In this document: positions 1 to 5,828 of the stretch, piece after piece
How positions within the stretch are numbered: the stretch's first letter is position 1
How the letters are laid out: each line of letters starts with the position of its first letter
DNA from: Gammaproteobacteria bacterium
GTDB lineage: Bacteria > Pseudomonadota > Gammaproteobacteria > Steroidobacterales > Rariloculaceae
Direction of reading: 5' to 3'
Assembly: GCA_004357505.1 (NCBI GenBank)
Contig: SMWC01000080.1
Span: forward strand, 1-7,233
Length of the DNA stretch: 7,233 bases
Notes under the pieces: generated by a model
Database searches by the model: none
What the model was told of the DNA's origin: nothing
The model's input: the letters and a program-made list of their open reading frames with translations, nothing else
Made by a program: the position numbers and the translations under genes

Positions 1-309
1 AGCTGTCGTTTCTACTGCGGGAAGAACACCTAAGGCGCGGCCCATAAAGTCCGGGTAGCCAGGTGTGTCGAGTATATTGACGCTGACCCCGTCATGTTCC
101 AGGTGGCAAACGGCAGCGTCTAGCGAGTGACCTAACGTCTGCTCTTGCTCGGTGAAATCGGAAACTGTCGATTTCATTTCCACGCTACCCCGTGCGGGGA
201 TCGCGCCGGCCTTGTGCAAAAGCGCTTCGACTAGAGTTGTCTTGCCGGAGCCGGCGTGACCAACCAATGCAATGTTACGGATACTCCTGGTGTCGTGTGT
301 TGATGCCAC
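1..309 (-). CDS. EF-G-like translational GTPase (EF-G-2 type), N-terminal 103 residues only
   Basis: The gene runs leftward off the window, so only the start of the GTPase domain is present. Visible motifs are a P-loop GHAGSGKT at residues 17-24 (preceded by RNIALV) and a G3 motif DTPGYPDF near residues 84-91. The order and spacing fit the translation-factor GTPases. The P-loop differs from ordinary EF-G (AHIDAGKTT) and resembles the EF-G-2/FusA2-like paralogues found in Thermus, mycobacteria and many proteobacteria. Where EF-G has the switch I motif RGITI, this protein has a divergent LGHSL. Those paralogues are poorly characterised; a ribosome-linked role is assumed from the family and is not shown here. 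The start is GTG: an in-frame TAA lies six codons upstream, no ATG intervenes, and a near-ideal Shine-Dalgarno sequence precedes it by about six bases. Assignment to the superfamily is secure; the subfamily is likely. Confidence 0.88.
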   Translation of the reverse strand, partial: MASTHDTRSIRNIALVGHAGSGKTTLVEALLHKAGAIPARGSVEMKSTVSDFTEQEQTLGHSLDAAVCHLEHDGVSVNILDTPGYPDFMGRALGVLPAVETTA

Positions 310-313
310 AGAT

Positions 314-322
314 CCCCTCCTT
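314..322 (-). promoter_or_regulatory. Strong ribosome binding site fixing the GTG start of the EF-G-like gene
   Basis: On the minus strand the sequence AAGGAGGGG lies a few bases before the GTG at 309-307. The AAGGAGG core leaves six bases of spacing. Together with the in-frame TAA just upstream, it leaves GTG as the only reasonable start. Confidence 0.75.
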
Positions 323-506
323 GATTATTTTGAATTGGCGTTCTTCCCCGGTGAGGTTTTTCGAGATCCCTCTATCCTAGCTTCTAACTCCCGCCATGTG
401 CGCAAGATTTCACGGAAATTTCGCGTCAAAATGCGCCGGTTTGTCGGGGAATGCTCAGCATCGAACCAAACACCATCTGGCTAGCGAATTAATAAGTAGT
501 TATTTT

Positions 507-518
507 TTAGTTAGTTAG
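507..518. repeat. Three tandem TTAG copies in an AT-rich patch
   Basis: Positions 507-510, 511-514 and 515-518 each read TTAG, directly after a run of six T that merges into the first copy. The patch contrasts with the GC-rich surroundings. It is short enough to be chance, and may simply be AT-rich promoter-proximal DNA. Confidence 0.4.
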
Positions 519-658
519 ACTATCTTGGGAATCTTAAGCCATTGGCAAGTGGCTACTGGGGCTGGTTCGCAGCGTGGCCGGTCGATGCGGCTACGCGCAC
601 GACCCGTAGCGTTACCGTGTTCCGGCAGCACTATAGCCAAGCGGCGAGCGAGTCGCCC

Positions 659-874
659 TCAGGCGTTTAGATCTGGAATTCGGTCACTCTCCAACTGAGT
701 GATCATGTCTTTAATCATGAGCTTTCGCTTTTTCAAGCGTCGCAACATGATCTGATCCACCTGCGGATCGATCACAAGCCGGGAAATTACCTGATCTAGA
801 TCTTGATGCTCTACGCGCAAGCCCTTGAGTCGCTCCACGTCCTTGAATACCTCGATTTCGATCTCGTCTGTCAC
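659..874 (-). CDS. ydcH: YdcH family (DUF465) small protein
   Basis: A 71-residue protein with the DUF465/YdcH pattern: an N-terminal helix, a heptad-like LxxxHxxLDxxI segment around residues 19-30, then a basic stretch RRLKKRKLMIKD near residues 45-56 and a final MITQLE. The family is small, helical and probably coiled-coil. Its biochemical role is not established, and I do not assign one. There is no signal peptide or membrane segment. The GTG start shares one base with the TAG stop of the upstream cysQ (sequence TAGTG on the minus strand), so translation is probably coupled to cysQ and the two probably share a transcript. Length and motif fit the family well. The symbol is used in the family sense only. 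Confidence 0.85.
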   Translation of the reverse strand: MTDEIEIEVFKDVERLKGLRVEHQDLDQVISRLVIDPQVDQIMLRRLKKRKLMIKDMITQLESDRIPDLNA

Positions 875-1683
875 TAACCGTTATTTAACGCGGCCAGCCA
901 ATCGCGGTCAGGGTCGCCAACTGCCAGAAAATAGGGGTTCAATAAACCGTCCTTTGTGTTGTACCGTAGCGCCTGGCCGGCAGAATCCATCATACTCCCT
1001 CCAGCGCTCTCGAGGATAGCCTGAGCGGCCGCAGTATCCCATTCTGAAGTCGGACCGAGGCGCGGATACATGTCTGCCTGGCCGTCAGCGACGAGGCAGA
1101 TTTTCAGCGAGCTGCCCATCGGCTTAAGTTCGTGCGGCCCAAGACGCTTGAGGTAGGCTGCCAGCGCGCCACTCGGATGGCTGCGGCTACAGACGACCCG
1201 GACCGGTCCGGTTTGACGTAAAGCGGTGCGGAACTCCTCTAGGGGTCCGCCTGAGACCCGTCTCCACGCACCCAGGCCGAATGCGCCGGAATACTCAAGC
1301 TCCTTGGCCGGAGCCAGTACGACTCCCACCGAAGCACGGTTCTGCTCGACCAATGCAATGTTAACGGTGAACTCCCCATTGCGTTTCACGAACTCCTTCG
1401 TTCCGTCCAGAGGATCGACCAGCCAATAACGCTCCCAGCTCAGCCGATTTGTTAGCTCTTCGGGGGCGGATTCTTCTGAGAGTACGGGCAACGCTGGTCG
1501 GAGCGACTTCAGCGCTGCGACGATCAGCTCGTGAGACACACGATCCGCTTCGGTTAGTGGAGACTGATCGTCCTTGAGTTCCACAGCGAACTCGCCGCCA
1601 TAAACGCTCATGATGGCGTCGCCCGCGGCGGTTGCGATCGCCCTCAGCTCATTCAACAATGCTTGCTTTGCATTGAGCTTCAC
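874..1683 (-). CDS. cysQ: 3'(2'),5'-bisphosphate nucleotidase CysQ
   Basis: Magnesium-dependent phosphatase of the inositol monophosphatase superfamily. It converts adenosine 3',5'-bisphosphate (PAP), the by-product of PAPS reduction in sulfate assimilation, to AMP. The 269-residue product carries SPLTEAD (41-47), EE (70-71), the metal-binding signature WLVDPLDGTKEF (87-98) and the C-terminal GSSLKICLVADGQAD (190-204) followed by TSEWDTAAA (212-220), all typical of CysQ. The open frame extends about 63 codons further upstream, but that part would overlap the divergent yrfG and has no family resemblance. I place the start at the GTG at 1683, which follows AAGGA with a six-base gap and gives normal family length. 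It heads a two-gene unit with ydcH. A TATGAT hexamer at 1704-1699 could be a -10, but the implied leader is very short. Confidence 0.93.
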   Translation of the reverse strand: MKLNAKQALLNELRAIATAAGDAIMSVYGGEFAVELKDDQSPLTEADRVSHELIVAALKSLRPALPVLSEESAPEELTNRLSWERYWLVDPLDGTKEFVKRNGEFTVNIALVEQNRASVGVVLAPAKELEYSGAFGLGAWRRVSGGPLEEFRTALRQTGPVRVVCSRSHPSGALAAYLKRLGPHELKPMGSSLKICLVADGQADMYPRLGPTSEWDTAAAQAILESAGGSMMDSAGQALRYNTKDGLLNPYFLAVGDPDRDWLAALNNG

Positions 1684-1697
1684 AGCTGGTCCTTGAG

Positions 1698-1704
1698 TAT
1701 CATA
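1698..1704. promoter_or_regulatory. Candidate overlapping -10 elements for divergent cysQ and yrfG
   Basis: The plus strand reads TATCAT at 1698-1703 and the minus strand reads TATGAT at 1704-1699; each matches five of six bases of the sigma-70 -10 consensus. They lie in the 51-base gap between the two divergent starts. The -35 partners are weak: TTGAGC at 1673-1678 with a 19-base spacer for yrfG, and GCGAAA for cysQ. For yrfG the implied transcript start is about 25 bases before the ATG, which is reasonable; for cysQ it is only about 9 bases from the GTG. Confidence 0.3.
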
Positions 1705-1734
1705 GTGACACCATGCGCGTATTTCGCCTCTAAG

Positions 1735-2403
1735 ATGCCCGCGCCGCCGCGCTCCATCATCCCTTGGGACGACGTTGATACCGTGATGGTCGATATGGAC
1801 GGCACGTTGCTCGACTTGGCATTCGATAATTTCTTTTGGCGCGAACTCGTTCCTGCTCGCTATGCAAGCCATCGTAACCTACCAGAGGAGGAGGCCCGAA
1901 GGGAGCTAACTGGTCTGTATAAAGCATTGGAAGGGCGTTTGGCGTGGTATTGCATCGATCATTGGAGCGAGACCCTGGGACTCGATATACGAGCCCTGAA
2001 GGAGGAGCACCGTCATCGAATTCAGTATCTGCCAAAGGCAACCGAGTTCCTGGCAGCGGTTAGACGGCGCGGGAAGCGCTTGCTACTGGTGACAAATGCA
2101 CATCGAGAAACACTGGCTGTCAAAGTTGCGCAGACCGGCCTAGACCGTGAAGTGGATAGTCTGATTTCATCACATGATTACTTCGCGCCAAAACAGAGTC
2201 AGACGTTCTGGAAAAGGTTTCTCGCGGACGAAAATTTTGATCCCGGGCGTACTGTCTTGATAGAAGACAGTCTAAGTGTATTGAAGGCTGCCAGTAGCTT
2301 TGGAGTGAAATATACGGTAGCGATTCGATGTCCCGATTCAGGGCAGCCGCCCCGTCAGATATCGTCGTTTCCCTCCGTCGATGGCGTTCACGAACTCGGT
2401 TGA
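1735..2403 (+). CDS. yrfG: GMP/IMP nucleotidase YrfG, HAD superfamily
   Basis: Cytosolic HAD-family 5'-nucleotidase; the E. coli relative hydrolyses GMP and IMP. HAD motif I is DMDGT at residues 20-24 (nucleophile D20, acid/base D22). It is followed by the YrfG-typical LLDLAFDNFFW and by a cap region with WYCIDHWSETLGLDI (71-85). Motif II is LLLVTNAH (116-123) and the motif III lysine is probably K153 in FAPKQSQ. Motif IV is LIEDS (175-179). The ATG at 1735 gives 222 residues, the same length as E. coli YrfG, and places PWDDVDTVMVDMDGT where the family has it. A GTG at 1705 is in frame but would add ten unconserved residues. The ribosome binding site is weak (CTAAG). The gene diverges from cysQ and converges with rhlB. 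Confidence 0.93.
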   Translation: MPAPPRSIIPWDDVDTVMVDMDGTLLDLAFDNFFWRELVPARYASHRNLPEEEARRELTGLYKALEGRLAWYCIDHWSETLGLDIRALKEEHRHRIQYLPKATEFLAAVRRRGKRLLLVTNAHRETLAVKVAQTGLDREVDSLISSHDYFAPKQSQTFWKRFLADENFDPGRTVLIEDSLSVLKAASSFGVKYTVAIRCPDSGQPPRQISSFPSVDGVHELG

Positions 2404-2438
2404 GGCCCTAAGTTCTCCCTCAATGTCGTTCTGGGCAG

Positions 2439-2459
2439 CGGTGGAAAGCGTGTCCGCCG
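2439..2459. other. Small inverted repeat in the yrfG/rhlB convergent gap
   Basis: CGGTGG (2439-2444) can pair with CCGCCG (2454-2459), with one G-U pair and a nine-base loop. It lies in the 78-base gap between the two converging stops. Neither strand has a T run after it, so it is not a classical intrinsic terminator. It could stabilise 3' ends, or be chance. Confidence 0.25.
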
Positions 2460-2481
2460 AATAGCTTCTACGGCAGGAAAT

Positions 2482-3792
2482 TCAACGCCCGTTTCTGCCG
2501 CCCTTGCGCTCACCCCGCCTGTGCTTGTTCGCTGGCCGGCTGTCATGGCTTCGAGGTTTCCTCGGGCGTTTCGGCGGTATCTTGATTTGCACCAAGCTTC
2601 CGGGTTCGATCGCCTTAACCGGAATCTTATGGCCGATAAAATTCTCAATATCGGGGAGCGAGATCGCGTAGTCCTCGCAGCCAAAACTAATCGCATCCCC
2701 GAATGCACCGACGCGCGCCGTGCGACCGATTCGGTGGACGTAGTCCTCAGGGTCTTGGGGGAGATCATAGTTAAAGACGTGGGTCACATCGGGGACGTGC
2801 AGTCCTCTAGACGCTACATCGGTGCCGATTAGAACCGGCAATTCACCGGAGTGGAAATCCTTTAGCATTCTGAAGCGCTTGCGCTGGGGCACGTCACCCG
2901 ATATCGCTCGGCCGTGAATGCCGTTGTGTTCCAGGTAGCTCTCTAGCCGATCGGCTTCGCGACGAGTATTGACAAATACCATTGTTCGCGGGGACTCTAG
3001 CTGGCCCAACAGCGTAATCAGCAACGGAATTTTTTCCTCATTCGAGGGGAAGTAAATGCACTGCCGGACCCGATCGACGGTTATTTTGTCGGCTTCAATC
3101 CGAATCAGTTCGGGGTCGTTCATGTGTTCGTAGGCCAGTTCCAAGACTCTATACGAGAGTGTTGCGGAAAAAAGCATATTGAGCCGTCTATCCGGGTCGG
3201 GTAATCGCCGTAATACGTAACGGATGTCGCGAATGAATCCTAGATCGAACATGCGGTCCGCCTCATCCAACACCAAGACTTGGACATGATGAAAGGTGAA
3301 GACTTTCTGCTTGTGATAGTCGATCAAGCGGCCTGGCGTGCCGATCAATACATCGACACCGTCCGCGAGTATGCGCCTCTGTTTCTCATAATCCGTACCG
3401 CCGAAGGCCAGACCGAGTTTGAACGGCAGATGCTTGCTCAACTCGAGCGCGTCTGCGTGAATCTGTACGGCGAGTTCTCTTGTGGGGGCCAGCACTACGG
3501 CTCTCGGCCCAGACAGCTTCGCCGGGGGTTGTCCGGTATTATGTAACCGGAAAAATAACGCCACCAAAAAAGCCACGGTCTTGCCAGTACCGGTCTGCGC
3601 CTGCCCGGCGACATCGCGGCCATTCAAGGCCAGCGGCAAAGTCTTGCTCTGGATCGGAGTACAATGACTGAAACCCGCGTCAGACAGGCCTTGAAGCAGC
3701 TTCTCCGGGAGTTCCAGGGAGCTGAACTTCAGCTCGGTGAGGTGCCCTTGTGGAGCCGGACCGGTGTCGGCGGCAGGCGTTAAGACTTGCAA
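2482..3792 (-). CDS. rhlB: ATP-dependent DEAD-box RNA helicase RhlB
   Basis: RNA-unwinding ATPase that in E. coli belongs to the RNase E degradosome and helps degrade structured mRNA. The 436 residues show the Q motif (F41 to Q48), Walker A AQTGTGKT (65-72), PTRELA (103-108), GG (131-132), TPGR (152-155), DEAD (176-179), SAT (209-211), the RhlB-typical YPSNEEK equivalent (FPSNEEK, 248-254), TDVASRG (324-330) and HRIGRTAR (353-360). A basic, low-complexity tail of about 30 residues rich in R, K and G ends the protein, as in other RhlB proteins. The start is TTG at 3792: an in-frame TGA lies four codons upstream, and no ATG or GTG occurs before the conserved HLTELKF. The Shine-Dalgarno is weak (GAGAA). 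The divergent trxA-rho next door repeats the E. coli arrangement and supports RhlB over other DEAD-box helicases. Confidence 0.95.
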   Translation of the reverse strand: MQVLTPAADTGPAPQGHLTELKFSSLELPEKLLQGLSDAGFSHCTPIQSKTLPLALNGRDVAGQAQTGTGKTVAFLVALFFRLHNTGQPPAKLSGPRAVVLAPTRELAVQIHADALELSKHLPFKLGLAFGGTDYEKQRRILADGVDVLIGTPGRLIDYHKQKVFTFHHVQVLVLDEADRMFDLGFIRDIRYVLRRLPDPDRRLNMLFSATLSYRVLELAYEHMNDPELIRIEADKITVDRVRQCIYFPSNEEKIPLLITLLGQLESPRTMVFVNTRREADRLESYLEHNGIHGRAISGDVPQRKRFRMLKDFHSGELPVLIGTDVASRGLHVPDVTHVFNYDLPQDPEDYVHRIGRTARVGAFGDAISFGCEDYAISLPDIENFIGHKIPVKAIEPGSLVQIKIPPKRPRKPRSHDSRPANKHRRGERKGGRNGR

Positions 3793-3821
3793 ATTTCGTT
3801 CTCAGCGGTTAAAAAGACGGT

Positions 3822-3850
3822 TGTCTAGGCGAGAGTTCTCGCCTCCTCAA
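3822..3850 (-). promoter_or_regulatory. Candidate rhlB promoter with a dyad filling the spacer
   Basis: On the minus strand TTGAGG (3850-3845) and TAGACA (3827-3822) are separated by exactly 17 bases. They match four of six and three of six consensus bases, so the case rests on spacing and on position about 30 bases before the TTG start. The spacer is filled by the inverted repeat at 3828-3843. Confidence 0.3.
3828..3843. promoter_or_regulatory. Inverted repeat GGCGAGA-GT-TCTCGCC, operator-like, before rhlB
   Basis: Two perfect seven-base arms flank a two-base centre. The tight centre fits a dimeric repressor site better than a hairpin loop, although a stem of five pairs with a six-base loop is also possible in RNA. 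It lies 36 bases before the rhlB start and within the candidate promoter spacer. No regulator is recognised from the sequence. Confidence 0.45.
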
Positions 3851-3873
3851 ATACCCACGACGTTCCCGCGAGT

Positions 3874-3902
3874 TTCATAAGGAAGCATCCAGCAGCGATA
3901 TT
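3874..3902 (+). promoter_or_regulatory. Candidate trxA promoter
   Basis: TTCATA (3874-3879) and GATATT (3897-3902) match four of six bases each of the -35 and -10 consensus, with a 17-base spacer. The transcript would begin near 3909 and carry a leader of about 107 bases that contains the palindrome at 3948-3961. Other weak pairs are possible. Confidence 0.27.
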
Positions 3903-3904
3903 GT

Positions 3905-3920
3905 GCCTGACCGGGCAGGC
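3905..3920 (+). other. Short inverted repeat GCCTG/CAGGC in the trxA upstream region
   Basis: Arms of five bases at 3905-3909 and 3916-3920 enclose ACCGGG. No T run follows, so it is not an intrinsic terminator. It would lie at the very 5' end of a trxA transcript if the candidate promoter is real. Confidence 0.25.
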
Positions 3921-3947
3921 GGCGTCACTTTCAATTCAACCCCCTTG

Positions 3948-3961
3948 GCACCACGTGGTGC
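3948..3961. promoter_or_regulatory. 14-base perfect palindrome GCACCACGTGGTGC upstream of trxA
   Basis: The two halves are exact reverse complements with no central spacer, and the element begins 68 bases before the trxA start. A spacer-free palindrome is more like a protein-binding site than an RNA hairpin. I cannot name a binding factor; the CACGTG core alone is not diagnostic in bacteria. Confidence 0.45.
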
Positions 3962-4001
3962 AATTATCCCCGCAGGTAGCAGCGTAAGAGAAAAGCAGAT
4001 T

Positions 4002-4008
4002 GGAGGAG
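4002..4008 (+). promoter_or_regulatory. Ribosome binding site fixing the GTG start of trxA
   Basis: GGAGGAG ends seven bases before the GTG at 4016. It is the strongest Shine-Dalgarno match in this region and supports GTG as the trxA start. Confidence 0.75.
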
Positions 4009-4015
4009 TCGGTAG

Positions 4016-4363
4016 GTGAGTGATCAAGTCGTACATACATCGGACGGCAGTTTTGAGACAGATGTCGTGAACGCTAAACGACCGGTGTTGCTGGATTTCT
4101 GGGCTGAGTGGTGTGGGCCCTGCAAGGCGATCGCACCGCTCCTGGACGACATTGCGAATGATTACGGGGACCGGCTCCAAGTCGTTAAGATCAATATCGA
4201 TGAGAACCCACTGACCGCGCCGAAGTACAATATTCGGAGCATTCCGACTTTGTTGTTATTCAAAGATGGAACTGTCGCCGCCCAGCAGGTAGGCGCGGTA
4301 TCTAAAGCACAGATCACGGCTTTTCTGGACCAGCACATCGGTTCAGAGTCGGTAGAGGAATAA
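4016..4363 (+). CDS. trxA: Thioredoxin 1 (TrxA)
   Basis: Cytosolic dithiol oxidoreductase that reduces disulfides in ribonucleotide reductase, PAPS reductase, methionine sulfoxide reductases and other proteins, and is recharged by thioredoxin reductase. At 115 residues it is slightly longer than the roughly 109 usual for the family, because of an acidic tail ending SESVEE. The active site WCGPC spans 32-36 (C33, C36). The buried acid is D27, the conserved P41 follows the active-site helix, and the cis-proline is P77 in SIPT. The start is GTG with a strong GGAGGAG seven bases upstream. rho follows on the same strand, as in E. coli, and rhlB diverges. The dyads in the 223-base upstream gap may control this gene, which is inference. 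Confidence 0.96.
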   Translation: MSDQVVHTSDGSFETDVVNAKRPVLLDFWAEWCGPCKAIAPLLDDIANDYGDRLQVVKINIDENPLTAPKYNIRSIPTLLLFKDGTVAAQQVGAVSKAQITAFLDQHIGSESVEE

Positions 4364-4391
4364 TTATTTTCAACAACCATGGTAGATATTC

Positions 4392-5828
4392 GTGAGGGGA
4401 TACTTGGGTAATTCAGCACGCGCCCGGCCGAAGGATGGCTCGAGGCAGCAACGAGACAACGACGGTAAGAAACGGGGTTCCCGTCGAAAGAGAGCGCCTC
4501 GCGAGGAATTCCCGGATGACGAGGCATTCGAAGTCATTCCTGCCGATGAGCTCGAACAATCGAAGTCGTCAATGAATCTCGCCGAGCTCAAGACTCGGAC
4601 AGCGGCAGACCTGGTCGAGTTTGCCCAAGCCATGGGAATTGAAAATCTTGGCCGCTCGCGCAAGCAAGACATTATCTTCGCCATATTAAAATCGCACTCG
4701 GAGAAGGGCGAGAGCATATTCGGCGAAGGTGTTCTCGAAATTCTGCAAGACGGCTTCGGTTTCCTACGCTCGCCGGACAGCTCTTATCTGGCTGGGCCCG
4801 ACGACATCTACGTCTCTCCGAGTCAGATACGCCGCTTTAGTCTGCGTACCGGAGATACAGTCTCCGGACTCATTCGTCCGCCGAAGGACGGCGAACGTTA
4901 CTTTGCGATGCTCAAGGTCGGTCAGATCAACCACGACTCTCCGGAGGACGCTAAAGGCAAGGTTTTATTTGAGAATCTGACGCCGTTGTTTCCGACAGAA
5001 CGGCTGCACCTTGAGCAAGGCAACGGCAGCACGGAGGATTTAACGGCCCGTATTATCGATATGATTGCTCCTATCGGCAAGGGTCAGAGGGGCTTGATCG
5101 TCTCACCGCCGAAAGCCGGTAAGACGATGCTGTTGCAGAATATCGCCGCATCCATCGTTGCCAATCATCCTGAATGCGATCTCATTGTGCTGCTTATCGA
5201 TGAGCGTCCGGAAGAAGTCACGGAGATGGAGCGCACGGTGCGCGGCGAGGTCGTCTCGAGTACGTTCGACGAGCCAGCGACGCGGCATGTGCAAGTCGCC
5301 GAGATGGTCATCGAGAAGGCCAAACGCCTGACCGAGCATAAGAGGGACGTCGTTATTTTGCTCGATTCCATCACCCGTCTTGCGCGAGCCTATAATACGG
5401 TAGTGCCGTCGTCGGGTAAGGTCCTGACTGGCGGCGTGGATGCGAACGCATTGCAGCGGCCAAAACGATTTTTCGGTGCAGCCCGAAACATCGAAGAGGG
5501 CGGAAGCCTGACGATCATCGCTACCGCACTGGTCGAAACGGGCTCAAAGATGGACGAAGTTATCTATGAGGAGTTCAAGGGCACTGGTAACCTTGAGATA
5601 CACCTTGATCGGCGCATCTCGGAGAAAAGGGTCTTTCCGGCCTTTAACATCAACCGGTCCGGTACGCGGAAGGAAGAGCTGCTGATCGATCCCGACGCGC
5701 TGCAAAAAATCTGGGTGCTGCGTAAGGTTCTTCACCCGATGGACGAGTTGGCCGCGATCGAGTTCCTATTGAACAAACTACAAGACACGAAGACGAACCT
5801 CCAATTCTTCGACGCTATGAAACGTTAG
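4392..5828 (+). CDS. rho: Transcription termination factor Rho, with N-terminal extension
   Basis: Hexameric RNA-dependent ATPase that binds C-rich unstructured RNA and releases RNA polymerase. From residue 61 (MNLAELK) it aligns with E. coli Rho without gaps until near the C terminus. Key sites are the primary RNA-binding FGF (122-124), P-loop PPKAGKT (239-245, K244), Walker B aspartate D325 in LLDSITR, Q-loop region around 338-350, secondary-site GTGN and the arginine finger R426 in SGTRKEE. Before it lie about 60 residues, first basic then acidic, absent from E. coli Rho. Three starts are possible: GTG 4392 (longest, no clear Shine-Dalgarno, in-frame TAG just upstream); TTG 4404, preceded by GAGGGG four bases away; and ATG 4572, giving 418 residues (E. 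coli 419) but with a poor ribosome site. I report the longest, with the start uncertain. It probably shares a transcript with trxA, and its last 14 bases overlap purD. Confidence 0.95.
   Translation: MRGYLGNSARARPKDGSRQQRDNDGKKRGSRRKRAPREEFPDDEAFEVIPADELEQSKSSMNLAELKTRTAADLVEFAQAMGIENLGRSRKQDIIFAILKSHSEKGESIFGEGVLEILQDGFGFLRSPDSSYLAGPDDIYVSPSQIRRFSLRTGDTVSGLIRPPKDGERYFAMLKVGQINHDSPEDAKGKVLFENLTPLFPTERLHLEQGNGSTEDLTARIIDMIAPIGKGQRGLIVSPPKAGKTMLLQNIAASIVANHPECDLIVLLIDERPEEVTEMERTVRGEVVSSTFDEPATRHVQVAEMVIEKAKRLTEHKRDVVILLDSITRLARAYNTVVPSSGKVLTGGVDANALQRPKRFFGAARNIEEGGSLTIIATALVETGSKMDEVIYEEFKGTGNLEIHLDRRISEKRVFPAFNINRSGTRKEELLIDPDALQKIWVLRKVLHPMDELAAIEFLLNKLQDTKTNLQFFDAMKR

Larger units (their letters stand above)
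310..658. other. 349-base gap between ydcH end and the EF-G-like gene; no gene recognised
   Basis: I see no convincing gene here on either strand; open frames are short and lack family resemblance. Next to the ydcH stop is a small inverted repeat, GGCGA/TCGCC (643-647 and 653-657, five-base loop), without a U tract. A second one, GCTACG/CGTAGC, lies at 590-595 and 605-610. Bases 486-520 are markedly AT-rich and include three tandem copies of TTAG (507-518). The minus-strand gene at 309 must be expressed from somewhere here or from further upstream, but no clear -35/-10 pair stands out. An unrecognised leader RNA cannot be excluded. Confidence 0.6.

Noticed and set aside
590..610. GCTACG/CGTAGC stem-loop as an intrinsic terminator of the cysQ-ydcH unit
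   Set aside because: No U tract follows on either strand and the stem has only six pairs.
263..1363. Shared 15-mer (accaatgcaatgtta) at 263-277 and 1349-1363
   Set aside because: Both copies encode the peptide NIALV on the minus strand, in the EF-G-like gene and in cysQ, with the same codons. Most likely coincidence rather than a mobile or regulatory repeat.
1663..1734. 24-codon upstream extension of yrfG
   Set aside because: It overlaps the cysQ start and lacks conservation; the ATG at 1735 gives exactly the E. coli YrfG length of 222 residues.
1684..1872. 63-codon N-terminal extension of cysQ
   Set aside because: It would overlap the divergent yrfG coding region, has no CysQ-family resemblance, and the GTG at 1683 has a good ribosome site and gives normal length.
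3825..3878. 17-codon minus-strand frame with ATG before rhlB, a possible leader peptide
   Set aside because: No ribosome binding site, no attenuator-like residue bias, and it would lie upstream of or across the candidate rhlB promoter.
3875..4180. 101-codon minus-strand frame over the trxA upstream region
   Set aside because: It is antisense to the start of trxA, lacks a recognisable domain and has no ribosome site; treated as a shadow frame.
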